Below, piece by piece: positions 44,340-55,785 of a stretch of DNA of 64,000 nt. Both the position numbers and the translations under genes were made by a program. How positions within the stretch are numbered: position 1 is the stretch's first letter; each line of letters starts with the position of its first letter. The stretch spans positions 34,736-98,735 of the forward strand of contig JADANN010000127.1 of assembly GCA_018806985.1 (NCBI GenBank). Direction: 5' to 3'. Under the pieces are notes generated by a model. It was not told the DNA's origin. It saw only the letters and a program-made list of their open reading frames with translations, and made no database searches. The DNA comes from Angiostrongylus vasorum (lineage: Eukaryota > Nematoda > Chromadorea > Rhabditida > Metastrongylidae).

Positions 44340-46490
44340 AAAATGCATTTATTTATATGATCTTATAAACTGTTCTTATTTAGCTGATGCGAGGTTGGCA
44401 TAGGTCTTCGTTATCGTTGTCGTTGTTGTTGGTGTTTGTTGGTCGATGGCTGACGTTTCGGCGATTTCGCCTTCTACTTTGATTATTCAGTGGAAAAGGC
44501 TAAAGTATTAATGAAGATCAAAGTATTAAATAGATGGTGGGTTAGAATGCTACGGTCAAACTGAAAGGCTACTCACGGTGATGTTACGAGTGGAACTGGC
44601 CCACGTGTTGTTCACGTGGGGTCGCGAGCACGATACACCCCGGGATCAAAATATCATTTCGAAATAGGGCGGCGGGTCACGTGTGATAGTGAGGCATTCG
44701 TCTTTCTGGTTCATCTTTGGACTTTTGAAATTTATCCAAAACGCTTCAAGAGTTTTGCGGGTTGATATTTTTCGACTCCTGCTACTAGGATCCCGTGCAG
44801 TCACTTCAAAATCATCGCCGTTGTGCTTTTGTGCCCTATGCGTACCTAGAGGAGTGTTTTGACGAATTTTAGCTTTTCCCATCTAGATGTCCTTCTATGC
44901 GGACACAAAGTGGTCTACCCGTTTCCCTAATATATTCCTCACCGCATGCGTTACATGAGATCAAATATGTTATACCTGAACTCATGCAATTCCCGTCTCT
45001 CCCGTTAGGACGGATCATACAGATTTTTTGAGCTGCACAAACGATCACATGAGACGGTTGCGAACTAACTGACGGCGTAGGGTATTGGGTGAGAAGTCAA
45101 TAATCATTATGTAATTTTCAAGACCACTTTTTCTCAAGTATCTCTTAATGACGTAACTTGTTTCATTTGATATGAAGGGTAGCTTAAAAGAGATCTTAAT
45201 TACGTCCGAAACATTAGTTTAGGAAACGACACCACGTTTTTGTCTAATACTAGTGGCTTCTACTTCGTAGCCATTGGAAATGGCTATTTTTCGATGCGAA
45301 CTTTAGCGATTCCTTCGTTTCCTCTTTTCCTGTGCACACATTTTTAGCCGTACAGTACATGTTTTTGATAAGTGCTTTTTCATGTGTGAAGGAGGAGAGG
45401 AGAGGTAGTCAACTAGTATGTTCTTACTACTTGGCTTACCATTTTGTTATATAGCCACTTTCTGAGAGCTTTATTTGGATGTTTAAGTATGGAAGCCAGT
45501 TTTCGGTTGGTTTTTCTCGTGTAAATTTTATATACTCTGACTGTCGGTTTAACAATTCAAAGCACTCATCCATCTGTTCTTGTGTGGAACAGACGATGAA
45601 GCAGTCGTCTGTGTATCGAAAGTAGAGTAAGGGTCGGTGGTCGAGAACTGGAACTTCCACCTTAGACATGAAAGCGATGGCAAGGCTTGGTGCTAAACGC
45701 TGTCCCATGGCCAACCCTCTAACTTGTGCAAAAATATTTTCCAGACCACCTGAAGATTGAACAACTAAGGCACTGCTTTAAGAGAGTCATTAGTTGCGAA
45801 ATCGACAAGCCGTACATTTTTATTTTCTTTTCGTGCTCTACTAACAACTCGAGAATGGCTTGCATTGCGGAGTCATTCGAAACGTTGGTATGAAGTGAAG
45901 TAGCTTCGAATGACTCCGTTGCATGCGTGCAGTTTGGTTGCTCGCACCGTAGGGTGGTCTAGAAATATTTTGGTGTTTGGCAGATGGGTTTGAATGAATC
46001 TTAGCAACTGGGTCAGGATAAGGTTTAGGAACCAAGTTATTCTATCCGTTGGTCCGCCTATACAACTGATGATAGGTCTAACTTTAAATGATGATGGGTT
46101 CGTTGATGTAATATCATCAGTTGAAGTAAGCTTATGTGTTTTTAATAAGCAAGTAAAGGACAGGGCAAATTGGATATTCGTTTTTAAGTCGAGAAATAAC
46201 TGAAGACTCTAAACCTGCAGCCTTTACCGTGTTGACCCATTCTTGATTTAATTTCCGGCATGGATTTTTATATTCCTTTTCAGATGATGCTCGATAGAGA
46301 GAAACATCATTGAGATGCTCCTCTGTTATTCTAATATCCAACTGACTAGGAATAGCTACAAATTCTCCACCTTTATCACTAATAGAAAGTCTAACAGATT
46401 TTGAATTCAAGAGCTATCTAACCTGGCCCATACCACATTTTTGTTGGTATGTGAGGTTGGAGCGTATTTTTCTTTTTCGGTAGTGATTAG
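44340..46490 (-). mobile_element. Penelope-like element, RT plus GIY-YIG endonuclease
   Basis: Most complete PLE here, minus strand. 46,410-46,132: LSISDKGGEFVAIPSQLDIR, CRKLNQEWVNTVKAA. Then broken frames with a VPKPYPDPVAKIH region. 45,714-45,436 is a clean RT frame: MGQRLAPSLAIAFMSKVEV, YFRYTDDCFIVCSTQ (catalytic YTDD at 45,615-45,604), ENWLPYLNIQIKLSESGYI. The endonuclease is at 45,080-44,650, ending RKTLEAFWINFKSP and ECLTITRD. Below 44,560 is the 3' tail with a hammerhead-like relic (GAAACGTCAGCC kept, CTGA half lost). The tail ends near 44,340. The N-terminus is truncated at the junction with the inverted copy. Frameshifts between the domains make it inactive. Confidence 0.92.
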
Positions 46491-47545
46491 TGATTATCAA
46501 AAACATGTACGGTACGGCTAAAAATGTGTGTACAGAAGAAGAGAAAAGGAAGGAATTGTAAAAATTGGCACGAAAAATTGCCATTTCCGATGGCTACGAC
46601 GTAGAAGCCACTCGGGTTAGAGAAAAACGTAGGGTAGTTCCCCAAAATAATGTTTCGGACGTAGGTAAGATCCTTTTAGGCTACCCTTCATATCAAATGA
46701 AATAAGTTATGCTATCAAGAGATGCTTAAGAAAAGTGGCCTGAAAATTATATAATGATTATTGACATCCCACCCAATACCCTACGCCGTCAGTTAGTTCG
46801 CAACCGTCTCTATGATCGTTTGCGCAGCTCAAAAATCTGTATGATCTGTCCTAATGGGAGAGACGGGGATTGCAAGAGTTTCAGGGTATAATATACTTGA
46901 TCGCATGTAACGCATGCGGTGAGGAATATATTGGAAACGGGTAGACCACCTTGCGTTCGCGTAAAAGAACATCTGAGATGGGGAAAAGCTAAAATTTGTC
47001 AAAACACACTTCTAGGTACGCATAGGGCACAAAAGCACAACGGTGATGGTCTTGAAGTGACTGTACGGATCCCTAGCGCAGGGAGTCGAAAATATCAACG
47101 CGCAAAACTCTTGAAGCGTTTTGGATAAATTTCAAAAATCCGGAAGATGCACCGGAAAGGACGAATGCCTCACTATCACACGTGACCTGGCGCCCTATTT
47201 CAAAATGATATTTTTGACCCCGGTGTGTGTCGTGCTCGCGACCCCACGTGAACAACGCGTGAGCCAGCTTCACTCGTTATATCACGGTGAGTAGCCTTTC
47301 AGTTTGATCGTAGCATCCTAACCCACCGTCTATTTAATACTTTGATCTTCATTAATACTTTAGCCTCTTCTCCAGTACGTAAAGAAAGGATCTGAGGAAG
47401 GTGAAATCGCCGAAACATCAGCCATCGACCAACAACACCACCACCAACAACAACGACAACGAAGACCTATACCAAAATCGCATCAGCTAAACAAGATCAG
47501 TTTATAAGATCATGTAAACAAATATATCAACTATTTATGCCGAGG
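46491..47545 (+). mobile_element. Penelope-like element, 3' half, inverted to its neighbour
   Basis: Plus strand, head to head with the PLE ending at 46,490. It begins in the RT C-terminus (words matching 45,310-45,420 inverted). The linker follows (IPPNTLRRQLVRNRLYDRL in part), then the finger CMICPNGRDGDC and the core IIYLIAC, EEYIG. The tail has CTGAGGA...GAAACATC at 47,395-47,430, CCATCGACCAACAACACC and TATTTATGCCGAGG. Frames are interrupted in the endonuclease. The arms match 44,340-45,420 at about 1 kb. Confidence 0.9.
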
Positions 47546-47930
47546 TTTATAGAAAAGTCGGTCTTTTGAGTTATTTAACCTAAAAATGGTTTAGTAATTA
47601 TTTGACACGTAAAACGACCTGCGTTTTCCTAGCAATGAACAGAGTCAGTAATTTTGCCCTTCCAGTGAAGTTTATCACCAATTTCTCAGATATTGAAGGT
47701 ATAGGTGAGAAAAGACCAACTCGAGGTGCGGGAACGGAACCAATCTGGTGTGATTGCATCCCAACTTTAACTCGATTGGCTACGGTAACTCAGTTTTCGT
47801 ACCATATCATGGTACGACTATATGTTGTCAATCTTTCACTGTTTCATTTTAATGCTCCTCCTTTCACGTGTTTTTTGGATAACTGCGGAGGAAGGAGGGG
47901 AGTAATTTCTTTTTGCAAATTTTAACGTAA
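47546..47930. other. Unassigned
   Basis: A 107-codon frame (47,602-47,925) contains SNFALPVKFITNFSDIEG. It has no recognised domain and no second copy. Could be chance. Confidence 0.3.
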
Positions 47931-47934
47931 AGAA

Positions 47935-48475
47935 TAAAGCATAGCGAAAGCGATTTTGATATAAAAGTCGCTGACATCGTAAGGGGTGACAAAACTCCAA
48001 CGCTTAAAATTTTTTAAGACTTATTGGATAAATGCCAAAAACTCTAGAGTGAATAGCAGGGAGGAATGCTCAGAGACAACATCTGATCTAGCCCCGTAGC
48101 TTAGAACTGATTTTTGGTGTGTGGTGAGGCAGCCATCAACCATGTGCGACTCTAACCAGCTGTTCTTCCTCGGTGGAAGACAGGTGAAAAAAGCGATAGG
48201 TTTTTGGAGAAGCCGGTGATCGCGTAATTATCGTTCAGATTTCCATCTTTCTGTTTGTGCTGTTGAAGCGTTCGGACCCAGTAAACTACATATTATTGTG
48301 CCCATCCAGTCTCTGATGAAAGAGATACTGCCGAAACATCAGCTACCGCTGTGTTGAATGTGTTCTATGTGAACGGAACAAAACGTGTGCTGAATAACAA
48401 CCTCGCGGCTGCTGAAAAAAGAGAACGACACATTTATAATCCAATGCCAAGGCTAATAGAAAGCCGATCTTGGAA
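47935..48475 (+). mobile_element. PLE 3' part (C subfamily)
   Basis: Short coding remnant (DLLDKCQKL-type region, equivalent to the LEAFWINAKNP helix) followed by the tail shared with 5,640-5,950 and 7,965-8,397. A hammerhead-like relic is at 48,312-48,345 (CTGATGA, GAAACATC). It ends ATTTATAATCCAATGCCAAGG and cuts into the RTE at 48,476. Confidence 0.78.
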
Positions 48476-49215
48476 ACCATTCTGGTTGTTGGGATGCCAT
48501 TGACCCCTCCAATGTCGTATGTTCCGAGGAATAGTTCTTTTTCCGATTTCATAGAGGGCGTTGAATAGGAAGCATCTTGTCGTCTCACCTGGTCGTAAGA
48601 CGTCGTACTTTACGCTTTGTGCCTTTATAATCAGTTCTTCTACAGCGGACTCAGGTGCGAGTACGCGTGCATTGTAAGTATAAAACATCACCTTACTCCT
48701 TCAGTTCTACGTAGCCTAGAGAACCGTGAGACTTTAGTAACCTTTCTGTACTATTTCGATCCTTCCGTATCAAGGCTCTTTTCGGAGTGAGGGAAAGAAA
48801 GCCTGCTCATTTTAATGTCTTTAGAATTTAATACAAACGTATAGCTTGTTAAGCTCTGATTGTGGGATTTGTTAAATCCACGTGCAGCTTGCCAGTCTCT
48901 CCTGGAACAAACGAGAGGCTTATTTGTGTGCTCACTCCTATTTGTTGGAGTCGACTCCAAATCACCCCATGCATTTTCCAATCACATTATCAGCTATCAT
49001 ATAAATCAAGGCCACACCTATGCATGCATGCGTAAAACGATGAAAGTTTACGTAAAATTCCCACAGCAGAAAGAGGGAGTCCAACTTTTGGGTACATCTA
49101 CACCTCGTGAAAGCATAAGGTCACAGAGTGTTATATGCCTGAAGAAAAGTGTTCTTTAGCGATTCGATTAGGAGGAGCTTTGTAAAACACGCTAGATATG
49201 TCGTTAGTTTTTTTT
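48476..49215 (-). mobile_element. RTE 5' part (endonuclease start)
   Basis: Minus strand, 48,691-48,434: YNARVLAPESAVEELIIKAQ and KYDV, the first strand and helix of the AP endonuclease. In another frame follows ETTRCFLFNALYEIG, then GTYDIGGVNG. Upstream at 48,870-48,980 is the 5' region equivalent to TGKLPV. It is truncated by the PLE tail at 48,475. Confidence 0.82.
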
Positions 49216-49540
49216 CTTGCGACCCTAGCTAGCCTGATTTCCCTTATCCCTTCAGGGTAGGCAAATGGGTGCAATAGTTTTCTAAGAAGATGAAGGCGCT
49301 AATATGATTTATTAATAGACGACGTCAAATTACTGCACAAGCGAACGAAGCACTCTTTTCGTGTTCTTTAACAGAGATAGTCGCTCCACCTCCTGCAAAC
49401 CGTAGGAATATGTGCCACGTTCCAGTACTCTTTTCGTCGAGCCTCCATCTGAGTGTGTCAAATGTTTCTTCCTCAGAGTAACCCTGCCGAAAAATGAAGA
49501 GGCCATCTTAGGTGGAAGTGGCTACCATAACAAGGAAGTA
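49216..49540. other. Unassigned
   Basis: No recognised repeat or frame between the RTE fragment and the J repeat. Confidence 0.35.
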
Positions 49541-49544
49541 CTTT

Positions 49545-51485
49545 TTAGCTTAATGAGAAATGGAACAACAATGCAACACTGATAAATGACGACCCGTCAT
49601 TCTAGTTGCCGACATCAAAGCAACACTGTCGATTTATTTCTTTAACTCTTTCGCAGTGAGACACATGTGGAGCAAAAGCCAAAAGAGTGTACAACTTCAA
49701 AACACCCGCCTTTCCTAAACATTGAATGGCTAGGAGTGACTAATTACTACATGATAATATCTACTACGACAGTCCCTCACATCGTCATTCAGTAGCTGAA
49801 GAAGAAGGCGCCAGCTTGTCTCAGTATTACTCAAATTCTCAAATAAATGAACTATGACACGAGGCAACTCTGTTAGAAAATCATGACGAAGCTGGGCAAT
49901 ATTGCCATTTAACGCTCAACATTTGTTGACAACTAGATGTCACTGGCGTGCACCGTACAATACATGACTGGATTAAACTCTCTTTCACACTTCTAAGATG
50001 TTTTCCTTCGGTACCTCCCAAAAACAGTGTTATAACACAGAAACTTTCAAATGTTTTTTAATATCAAGAAATTTATTTACGACAGCAATACGCTGTTAGT
50101 TGAAGGCAAAACAATTCACTGTCGCTTTATACGTTTTTGTTTGTTCTTTTTTTCCTTAATAACATTGACAGGGAGATGACCAGCTAACAATAGGAAGCCG
50201 ATCGTCTTTTTCTCGATTAAATACACCGAACATCAGGACCTTATGTTGAAGGGATGGACCTTACACGAAAAATACAAAACATCAAGCGAATCTTTGCTTT
50301 ATTAATGAGTCCAAATGGGTTTGCTACAAATCTCGATTACGGCCAACGTTTCAGCGATTTCTATCTTCATCACACCCCCGGTGATTTTAGTCGATTGTCC
50401 ATATCCGTGCTACCTATTGCAACGTACTGTCGTCACATCGAGGCGAATCGGATCCAACTCTTTGCTCTTCTGTCGTAATAAGTGCAACAACAAGAATAGC
50501 ACAGTAGTAGTGATGCCCGTCATCACGAGCACGGTACTAGTTCGGCTCCGCTCCAGGCTAGCCAAGCTTCTCATCGCGGGGTCGAGAGAAATTGGTATCG
50601 GACTTGTCTGAAAAAACCACTCTCTGCAACCCAGTTGGGAATGCTTCAACCCGGCTGTCTTAGGACTCCAAGGAGAATTGCTCAAGCAGCATTCTACGAG
50701 ATTCAAGACGAAATAAAAATCCTGAAGCAGCAACCGAAGCCACACATAAGGTTGGGAGGCCTTCGGGCATGATGGTTGCCCATTTGAGCCCCCATTACCA
50801 TCACTTTATTCCGTACATTGCCTAATGTCGAAACACTCAAAACCAAGTCGATATCATGTGAAAGCGGTCTGAGTTAGTGATCAGTGAGGACGAAAACTGT
50901 AAGAGAACGTAGCCAAAAGAATGCTATGAAATAAAAGGCTGCTTGCAGCCCTGTGCCGACGACGAAGTGTTCAGGAAAATTAAGCTTAGATACCTAAAGT
51001 TATGTAATTTTCTAATAATCGTTTACATATAGCGAGCAGAATTTAATGGGCAATAATGGCTGCCTGTGGATTTAACGCAGTCTACTCACTTGAAATTCAC
51101 CAGAATGTCCAGCGACAAAATTGACAGCCGACAATGAAGATAATTCTTCGAAGCGAAACGCTGTAAAAAGCAAGTTAAAGCATGGCTTTCCAGGCCCCGC
51201 GTAGTAGTAAAAAGTTTCCTTTTCAACTAGAAGAATCGATGCGATAATGATGAAGTTTATATCGACAATGCTTTAAAAAGAACCAGCCGGTGTTTCTGAG
51301 CAATGGAGTAGGCGTATGATTATTCTAAATATCAACTAAATACACATACGCATATATAATTATACATGTCGTGGTGGTCAACGAGTTAGCCACGGAAAGG
51401 GTAGTAGCGCTTTCGTTGCTCACCGCACACACCTGCTGTCCGGAGTTTTGTAAATATCTCAGCACCACTGTGGTTACATATATAT
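49545..51485 (+). repeat. Repeat J, copy 1 (left arm of large inverted repeat)
   Basis: About 1.9 kb. It aligns inverted with 55,797-58,700 and in part with 12,010-13,060. Landmarks: CAACACTGATAAATGACG, CATTTAACGCTCAACATTTGTTG, ACACGAAAAATACAAAACATCAAGCG, TTTACATATAGCGAGCAGAAT. It ends in one arm of element I at 51,386-51,480. It contains SINE S6. The class is not identified and no protein is encoded. Confidence 0.75.
50488..50785 (+). mobile_element. tRNA-type SINE, copy S6 (within J)
   Basis: Head AGAATAGCACAGTAGTAG and box B-like TAGTTCGGCTCC, then GAAATTGGTATCGGACTTGTCTG. Body CAACCCAGTTGGGAATGCTTC and CATTCTACGAGATTCAAGACG. The 3' tail after GGTTGGGAGGCCTTCGGGC is lost. It occupies the same site as S9 in J copy 2. 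Confidence 0.72.
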
Positions 51486-51499
51486 TTATATACATATAC

Positions 51500-51719
51500 A
51501 GATGTATTTAAAAATCTGTTTAACGGTTCTGGATGTGTTGTTGGCGTCATTATGGTTACGCGAATTGCACACATTGAACTACCGCACATCGATAGTGTGT
51601 GGGTTATTTCAACAGTTAGTTGATCTCAAGTGAACAAGACACCGCTGATGCGGTGATGTGCCTTGTATTCCTTCCATTCGAGCTCGTCGCTGAACAAATA
51701 TGAAAAAGTGAGTTCGGAT
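51500..51719 (+). repeat. Repeat K, copy 1
   Basis: Inverted match to 54,840-55,075: GGTTATTTCAACAGT, TTGATCTCAAGTGAAC, GGTGATGTGC.TTGTAT, CGAGCTC.TCGCT. It lies between J and SINE S7 and is part of the large inverted repeat. No coding sequence. Confidence 0.72.
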
Positions 51720-52092
51720 AAACTTTTTTTACTTCATTTTATATGATCCCGTCTTCACGTATAATGTGTGGATGCCAGCACTTCTCACATTCGATTGGTT
51801 TCCTCGCATCCGTTGTAAACGAAGATCTTCCTACTTTTATGTGTGGCGTCGGTTGCTGCTTGAGGATTATCATTTCACCTCAAGTAGAATGCTGGTCGTG
51901 CAATTCTTCCTGAGTCCTGAGATAGAGCGGCTGGAGTGTTCCTAATTGGATTGCTGAGTTTTTTCGCAGACAAGTCTGGTACCAATTTCTCCACCCCGGT
52001 GGGATGGAAGGTTTGGATGGCCATGAGAGGAATCGAATTGGCACCATGCTTGTGATAACAGACATCACTACCACTGTGCTATCCGCTTCTTA
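51720..52092 (-). mobile_element. tRNA-type SINE, copy S7 (best preserved)
   Basis: Minus strand, complete. Head GCGGATAGCACAGTGGTAG (box A, 52,068-52,086); box B in CCAATTCGATTCC (52,029-52,041). Body CATCCCACCGGGGTGG, AAATTGGTACCAGACTTGTC and AGGAAGAATTGCACG. Tail CAACGGATGCGAGGAAACC and CCACACATTA. It reads out of the large inverted repeat towards the K repeat. Confidence 0.82.
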
Positions 52093-52198
52093 GGTAAGTG
52101 AAAGAACTTTATTTCTAGATGTCGTTAGTCATAATATGATGGAGATGTGGGAACGGTTCCAAAACCATACCGTTATGGAATTGTAGTAAATTTAAAGC

Positions 52199-52774
52199 CT
52201 ATTCACAGGCCTCCCATGAGAGCTTGAGAAAGCTGGGATCTTCGAAATATAAGTTCAATAGCAAGACTTTAAGAAATTTAGAAAAATATGTAGTTACCCA
52301 CTTTCTTTGGCGCTGGCGTGAGCAGGAAGTGCGACACCACCAGTGTAAGTGACGGCCTTTGAGGTCACGTCACTAATCGTAAAGTTCACATTCCTTTCTG
52401 TAAAAATCTTCTAAATTTTACACCGCCTATAGAAACTGAGCGTGCATTTAATTCGGGTAAAGTGCTACTGCGTAGAAATGAAAAGGTTTTCAGGTCTTAA
52501 GTAATGTTTATTCTCTTCCCTTACTTTCTACTCGCAAATTCAATTTGAGAACAACGATTTTACTCACGAAGACAAAGATCTCCGAAAAGATGTTTCACAC
52601 AGCTGTAGCATTGTACCGAAGTGGATGGATTAACCATGACTAAAAAACGTGGTGCCTATTGCTTTTAACAGCATGGCACAAAACTCAACGACAATCCTTC
52701 ATAAGGAACGACACTCACACGCTACGGACAGGCTGTCACCGTACAGTGCGAACTGAATTCCGTTATGGCCAACC
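52199..52774 (-). CDS. Probable host gene, last four exons
   Basis: Four minus-strand exons join in phase with GT-AG introns: 52,774-52,719, 52,639-52,568, 52,397-52,298 and 52,232-52,199, ending in TAG. Peptide words: VGHNGIQFALYGDSLSVAF, MVNPSTSVQCYSCVKHLFG, DLCLQRNVNFTISDVTSKAV, TYTGGVALPAHASAKESG and FLKLSWEACE. Codons look coding and no frameshift was needed. Acceptors are TTTTTAG, TTTACAG, TTGTTAG and CCCAG. Upstream exons were not found: a 2-base phase is needed before 52,774, and the nearby frame at 52,988 does not fit. QCYSC recalls small Cys-rich secreted proteins, but I do not recognise the family. It sits in the spacer of a large inverted repeat. No other copy is in the window. 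Confidence 0.6.
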
Positions 52775-53044
52775 CTAACAAAAAAAAGGCCACGCTACAT
52801 GAAAAAACGTTATCTACCTTTAAATTGTCTACTGCTTTGAACCATTGAAAAACTATGGTTATTGTGATTGCGAAGTGATATGAAGTACACGCATAAATCT
52901 CAAGTGAAAACTTTGTAACCTTGCGATTTACCATTCGCTGGCAAGCGGAACTATTGTTTTGAAAGCTTACAACAGCAGTCGGTCGCAAAACTGTTCGGCG
53001 GACAGCAGTTCAATTAAAACGATTCCGAAATGGCTTATTCAGCT

Positions 53045-53269
53045 TTATTCATCGTTCGTAAAAAATCTCCTAAACAGAACGACGGTGCTACAGCGCTGGC
53101 GGCGCTCCCGATTTGTTATCTGGGCTCGGGAAACATAACGCCTTACATTTAGAGTCGGAAAATTCACAATAGAATATTGCTGTTGTGACAAAGCTCCACA
53201 CTCTTCGACTGTCTCTGGAAAGCGCGTCACATGAAAGCCTAAATGCTTTCCACAATAATTCCTAGTCAT
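53045..53269 (-). CDS. Unrecognised small frame near an AATAAA
   Basis: 74 codons from ATG, with CGKHLGFHVTRFPETVEECG and SIVNFPTLN. The frame ends at GATGAATAAAGC, so a polyadenylation-like AATAAA overlaps the stop. It could be a last exon of an upstream minus-strand gene or chance. It does not join in phase to the exon at 52,774. Confidence 0.25.
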   Translation of the reverse strand: MTRNYCGKHLGFHVTRFPETVEECGALSQQQYSIVNFPTLNVRRYVSRAQITNRERRQRCSTVVLFRRFFTNDE

Positions 53270-53559
53270 TCAAGGTGGATCCATTATCAGAATGTCTTTC
53301 GAAATAAGGACGATCGAAGCATCGTCTTTTGAATAGCAATTCTGTGACTTGAAGAAATGGTTCAATTTACTAGTGACAATGTCTGCACGTCAATAGCCTT
53401 TTTAATAATAAGAGCGAAATAATAATCACAGTAATGACAGTGATGCTCCAACTAGCAGAGGCAACAAAGTGCGGCCAGCCACTGTGTTCGTAGGAGTTTT
53501 TTTTAAATAACAAGCCGTATAATTTGCCTTTATACACATTGCTTGAGGAAAGAAATCTT

Positions 53560-54590
53560 TATACCTTTGCAAATCCAGATCTCCCTTATATGAGGTATCC
53601 AGAGCCGGTTAGTCGCGAGGCTACGTGGAGCGTTCCCAGGTGGCGGATAGGGGGTTAATTGCAGACCAAAAAGCGACCATTGCTGCCCTGAGGCGCAGGG
53701 TGGATCCAGGAGTACGGGCTCCCTGTTTCTGCTGCGCCGATTTCGCACATACTTTCTGTATTTGCTAGGGCGTATTCATGCATGCCTGTGTGGGTGCGTT
53801 TTCGCTTATGCGGAGTGTATCCTACGAGTCAATTCGGCCGAAAAGCCTGCAATCAAGTGACAGGGAAGTGTATAGGGAGGCGGTTAGGAGCCGCCTCCAA
53901 CAAATAAGCTCCATGTCCACACTGGGAGAGCCTGGCAAGCTGCCCGTGAGTAAACCCAGCCCCACGTTCAGAGCCCAGCAAGCTATGCGTGGGTATCAAA
54001 AAGCTAAACACAGTAAAAAAAAGGGCGTCCATGACCCCGAAAGAGCCCCCAATCTCGCAGCGTTGGGTAAGACGAGTGTGGCGAGAGAAAAAATCTTAGG
54101 GCCAATGGAAGCTGCCTGGATCACAGAAGAACTATGATGACGATCTGTACCTACAATGGAGGTACGCTTCCAAACCGAGTCCTCAATAGAAGACTTGCTC
54201 ATGCAAGCAAGAACGATGAGGTACGACATCATCTGCCTTGCCGAGACAATACGACGCCACCCATTCAACGTTGTCTGTTGATGACGAGGAAGAAGTTGAA
54301 GCGTTTTTATATGGACCTGGAGAAGTTCTACAGAGAAGACAGTACATTCTTGAAGGTAATCATTGGAGATTTCAATGCCAAGATTGGACCAAGGAGAACG
54401 TCTGAAGAACGTCACATTGGAACCCATGGATTGGAATGGAACGAAAAGTGTGAGCGGCTATCTGAGTTTATCAGACGACCAAGACCATCCACGGTAACTC
54501 GCAATTCTAGAAGCCTCACCCTTCACGCCGGACGTGTAAGTACCATAACGGAATAGACCATAGAAGGTTCTACCTTACCGATGTGGCTGT
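53560..54590 (+). mobile_element. RTE 5' half: 5' region and AP endonuclease
   Basis: Plus strand. 53,778-54,137 is one frame with PKSLQSSDREVYREAVRSRL, SSMSTLGEPGKLPV and VAREKILGPMEAAWITEEL. 54,134-54,556 continues as the endonuclease: TICTYNGGTL, then [31 protein letters not shown] (the GDFN catalytic motif is intact), [17 protein letters not shown]. It lacks the middle of the endonuclease (the ETRR and GVLVN region) and everything after about 54,590, where a SINE tail begins. Confidence 0.9.
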
Positions 54591-54839
54591 TGTTGGATTG
54601 GGAAAGTACAATTGGGAAAGCTCCAGCCTCTCTATCTCAGGACCCCAAGGAGAATTTCTCGACCAGCATTCTACGACATTTAAGATTAAATGACAGTCCT
54701 CAAGGAGCAACCGATCCCACACATAAAAGATGGAAGATCTTCGTGGAAAACGGATGCGAGGGAAACCAATCGAATGAAAAGTGGTGGGATCCACACATTA
54801 GACGTGAAGAAGGATCATACAAAATAAAATAACAAAAAT
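54591..54839 (+). mobile_element. SINE 3' half, copy S8
   Basis: Body words GGGAAAGCTCCAGCCTCTC, CTCAGGACCCCAAGGAGAATT and CAGCATTCTACGACATT, then GGAAGATCTTCGTGG. Tail CACACATTAGACGTGAAGAA with A-rich end. The head is replaced by RTE sequence. It is the counterpart of S7 in the inverted repeat. Confidence 0.75.
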
Positions 54840-55080
54840 TTATCCAAACTCATTTTTTTCAGATTTAGCTTAGCGAAGAGCTCGGATGAAAGGGATACAA
54901 AGCACATCACCGGATCAGTGGTGCGTCGTTCACTTGAGATCAATTGACTGTTGAAATAACCCATACGCACTATCGATGAGCGGTAATTCAACGCGGTAAT
55001 TCGCGTAATCATAATAGAGGCCAACAACAAATACACATTCGATAAACAAACTTTATGTATATCTGTGATATATACATATA
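54840..55080 (-). repeat. Repeat K, copy 2
   Basis: Inverted copy of 51,500-51,719, next to the SINE tail exactly as K copy 1 is next to S7. The AT-rich end (TATATCTGTGATATATACATATATC) leads into the RTE fragment. Confidence 0.7.
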
Positions 55081-55084
55081 TCAC

Positions 55085-55785
55085 CTATATCACTTGTAGT
55101 CCCGTTGATCGTCGAGTGAATCCAGCTGGCACCAGTAAATCTTCCATTTTTCTCGCTGTCGCATGGATGAGTAGCGCAGTGGGTTTTGCTCGCTCCAGGG
55201 TCTTGTCGAGCATCATATCTTTCTCCTTGGCTTTTCGCGAGGAACTCTGACCCATCGAGTCGGTGGTCTTCATGCAGTACGTTTAACATCCCGAGAAATC
55301 CATTTGCTAACGGGTCTTGTCCATCGGTTCTCATTCATACCCATTACGTGGCCGGCCCACCTTATCTTCGACTGTTTGGCGTAGAGAACGACATCATTGG
55401 TTTTTGATCCTTGACGCAGGTCGGGAGCTTCGCATCCTTTCCCTTAGTTGTGTGAAAGACGATACTCCTAGCATCGTCCTTTCGACTGCGCTTTCAATAA
55501 CGATCTTTCATCCTGCTTACGCAGCGTCCAAGTTTCTGACGAAAACGTTAAGGCAGGAATTACTCTCGAATCGGAGAGGCGAGCACGGAGTCGGGTGCTC
55601 TTTGTTCTCTTTACTGCATCCTCGATGCTCTCAAAAGCTTCCGAAGCGGCTCGTTTTCTTCTGCTCATCTCTCGAGCTAAGTCCTTCAACATGTTGATTT
55701 CCCGACCTAGATAGACACAACTGGAGCATTTGGAGATATTCGTTGTAGAATGGTGATATATTGGAAGTGAAATTTTGTGAAATCT
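55085..55785 (-). mobile_element. RTE C-terminal fragment
   Basis: Minus strand. 55,692-55,468: EMSRRKRAASEAFESIEDAV, IPALTFSSETWTLRKQDER. 55,334-55,053: LANGFLGMLNVLHEDHRLDG and a shifted C-terminal part that equates to the TGRPPTRW region. A stretch at 55,740 matches the FTTKISPF region, so the RT centre is missing by internal deletion. It sits between K and J in the right arm only. Confidence 0.82.

Noticed and set aside
53045..53269. Exon upstream of the 52,199-52,774 gene
   Set aside because: Its only good donor (CTAAAT then GTAAGG) leaves phase 0, while the exon at 52,774 needs two preceding bases. Listed separately at low confidence.
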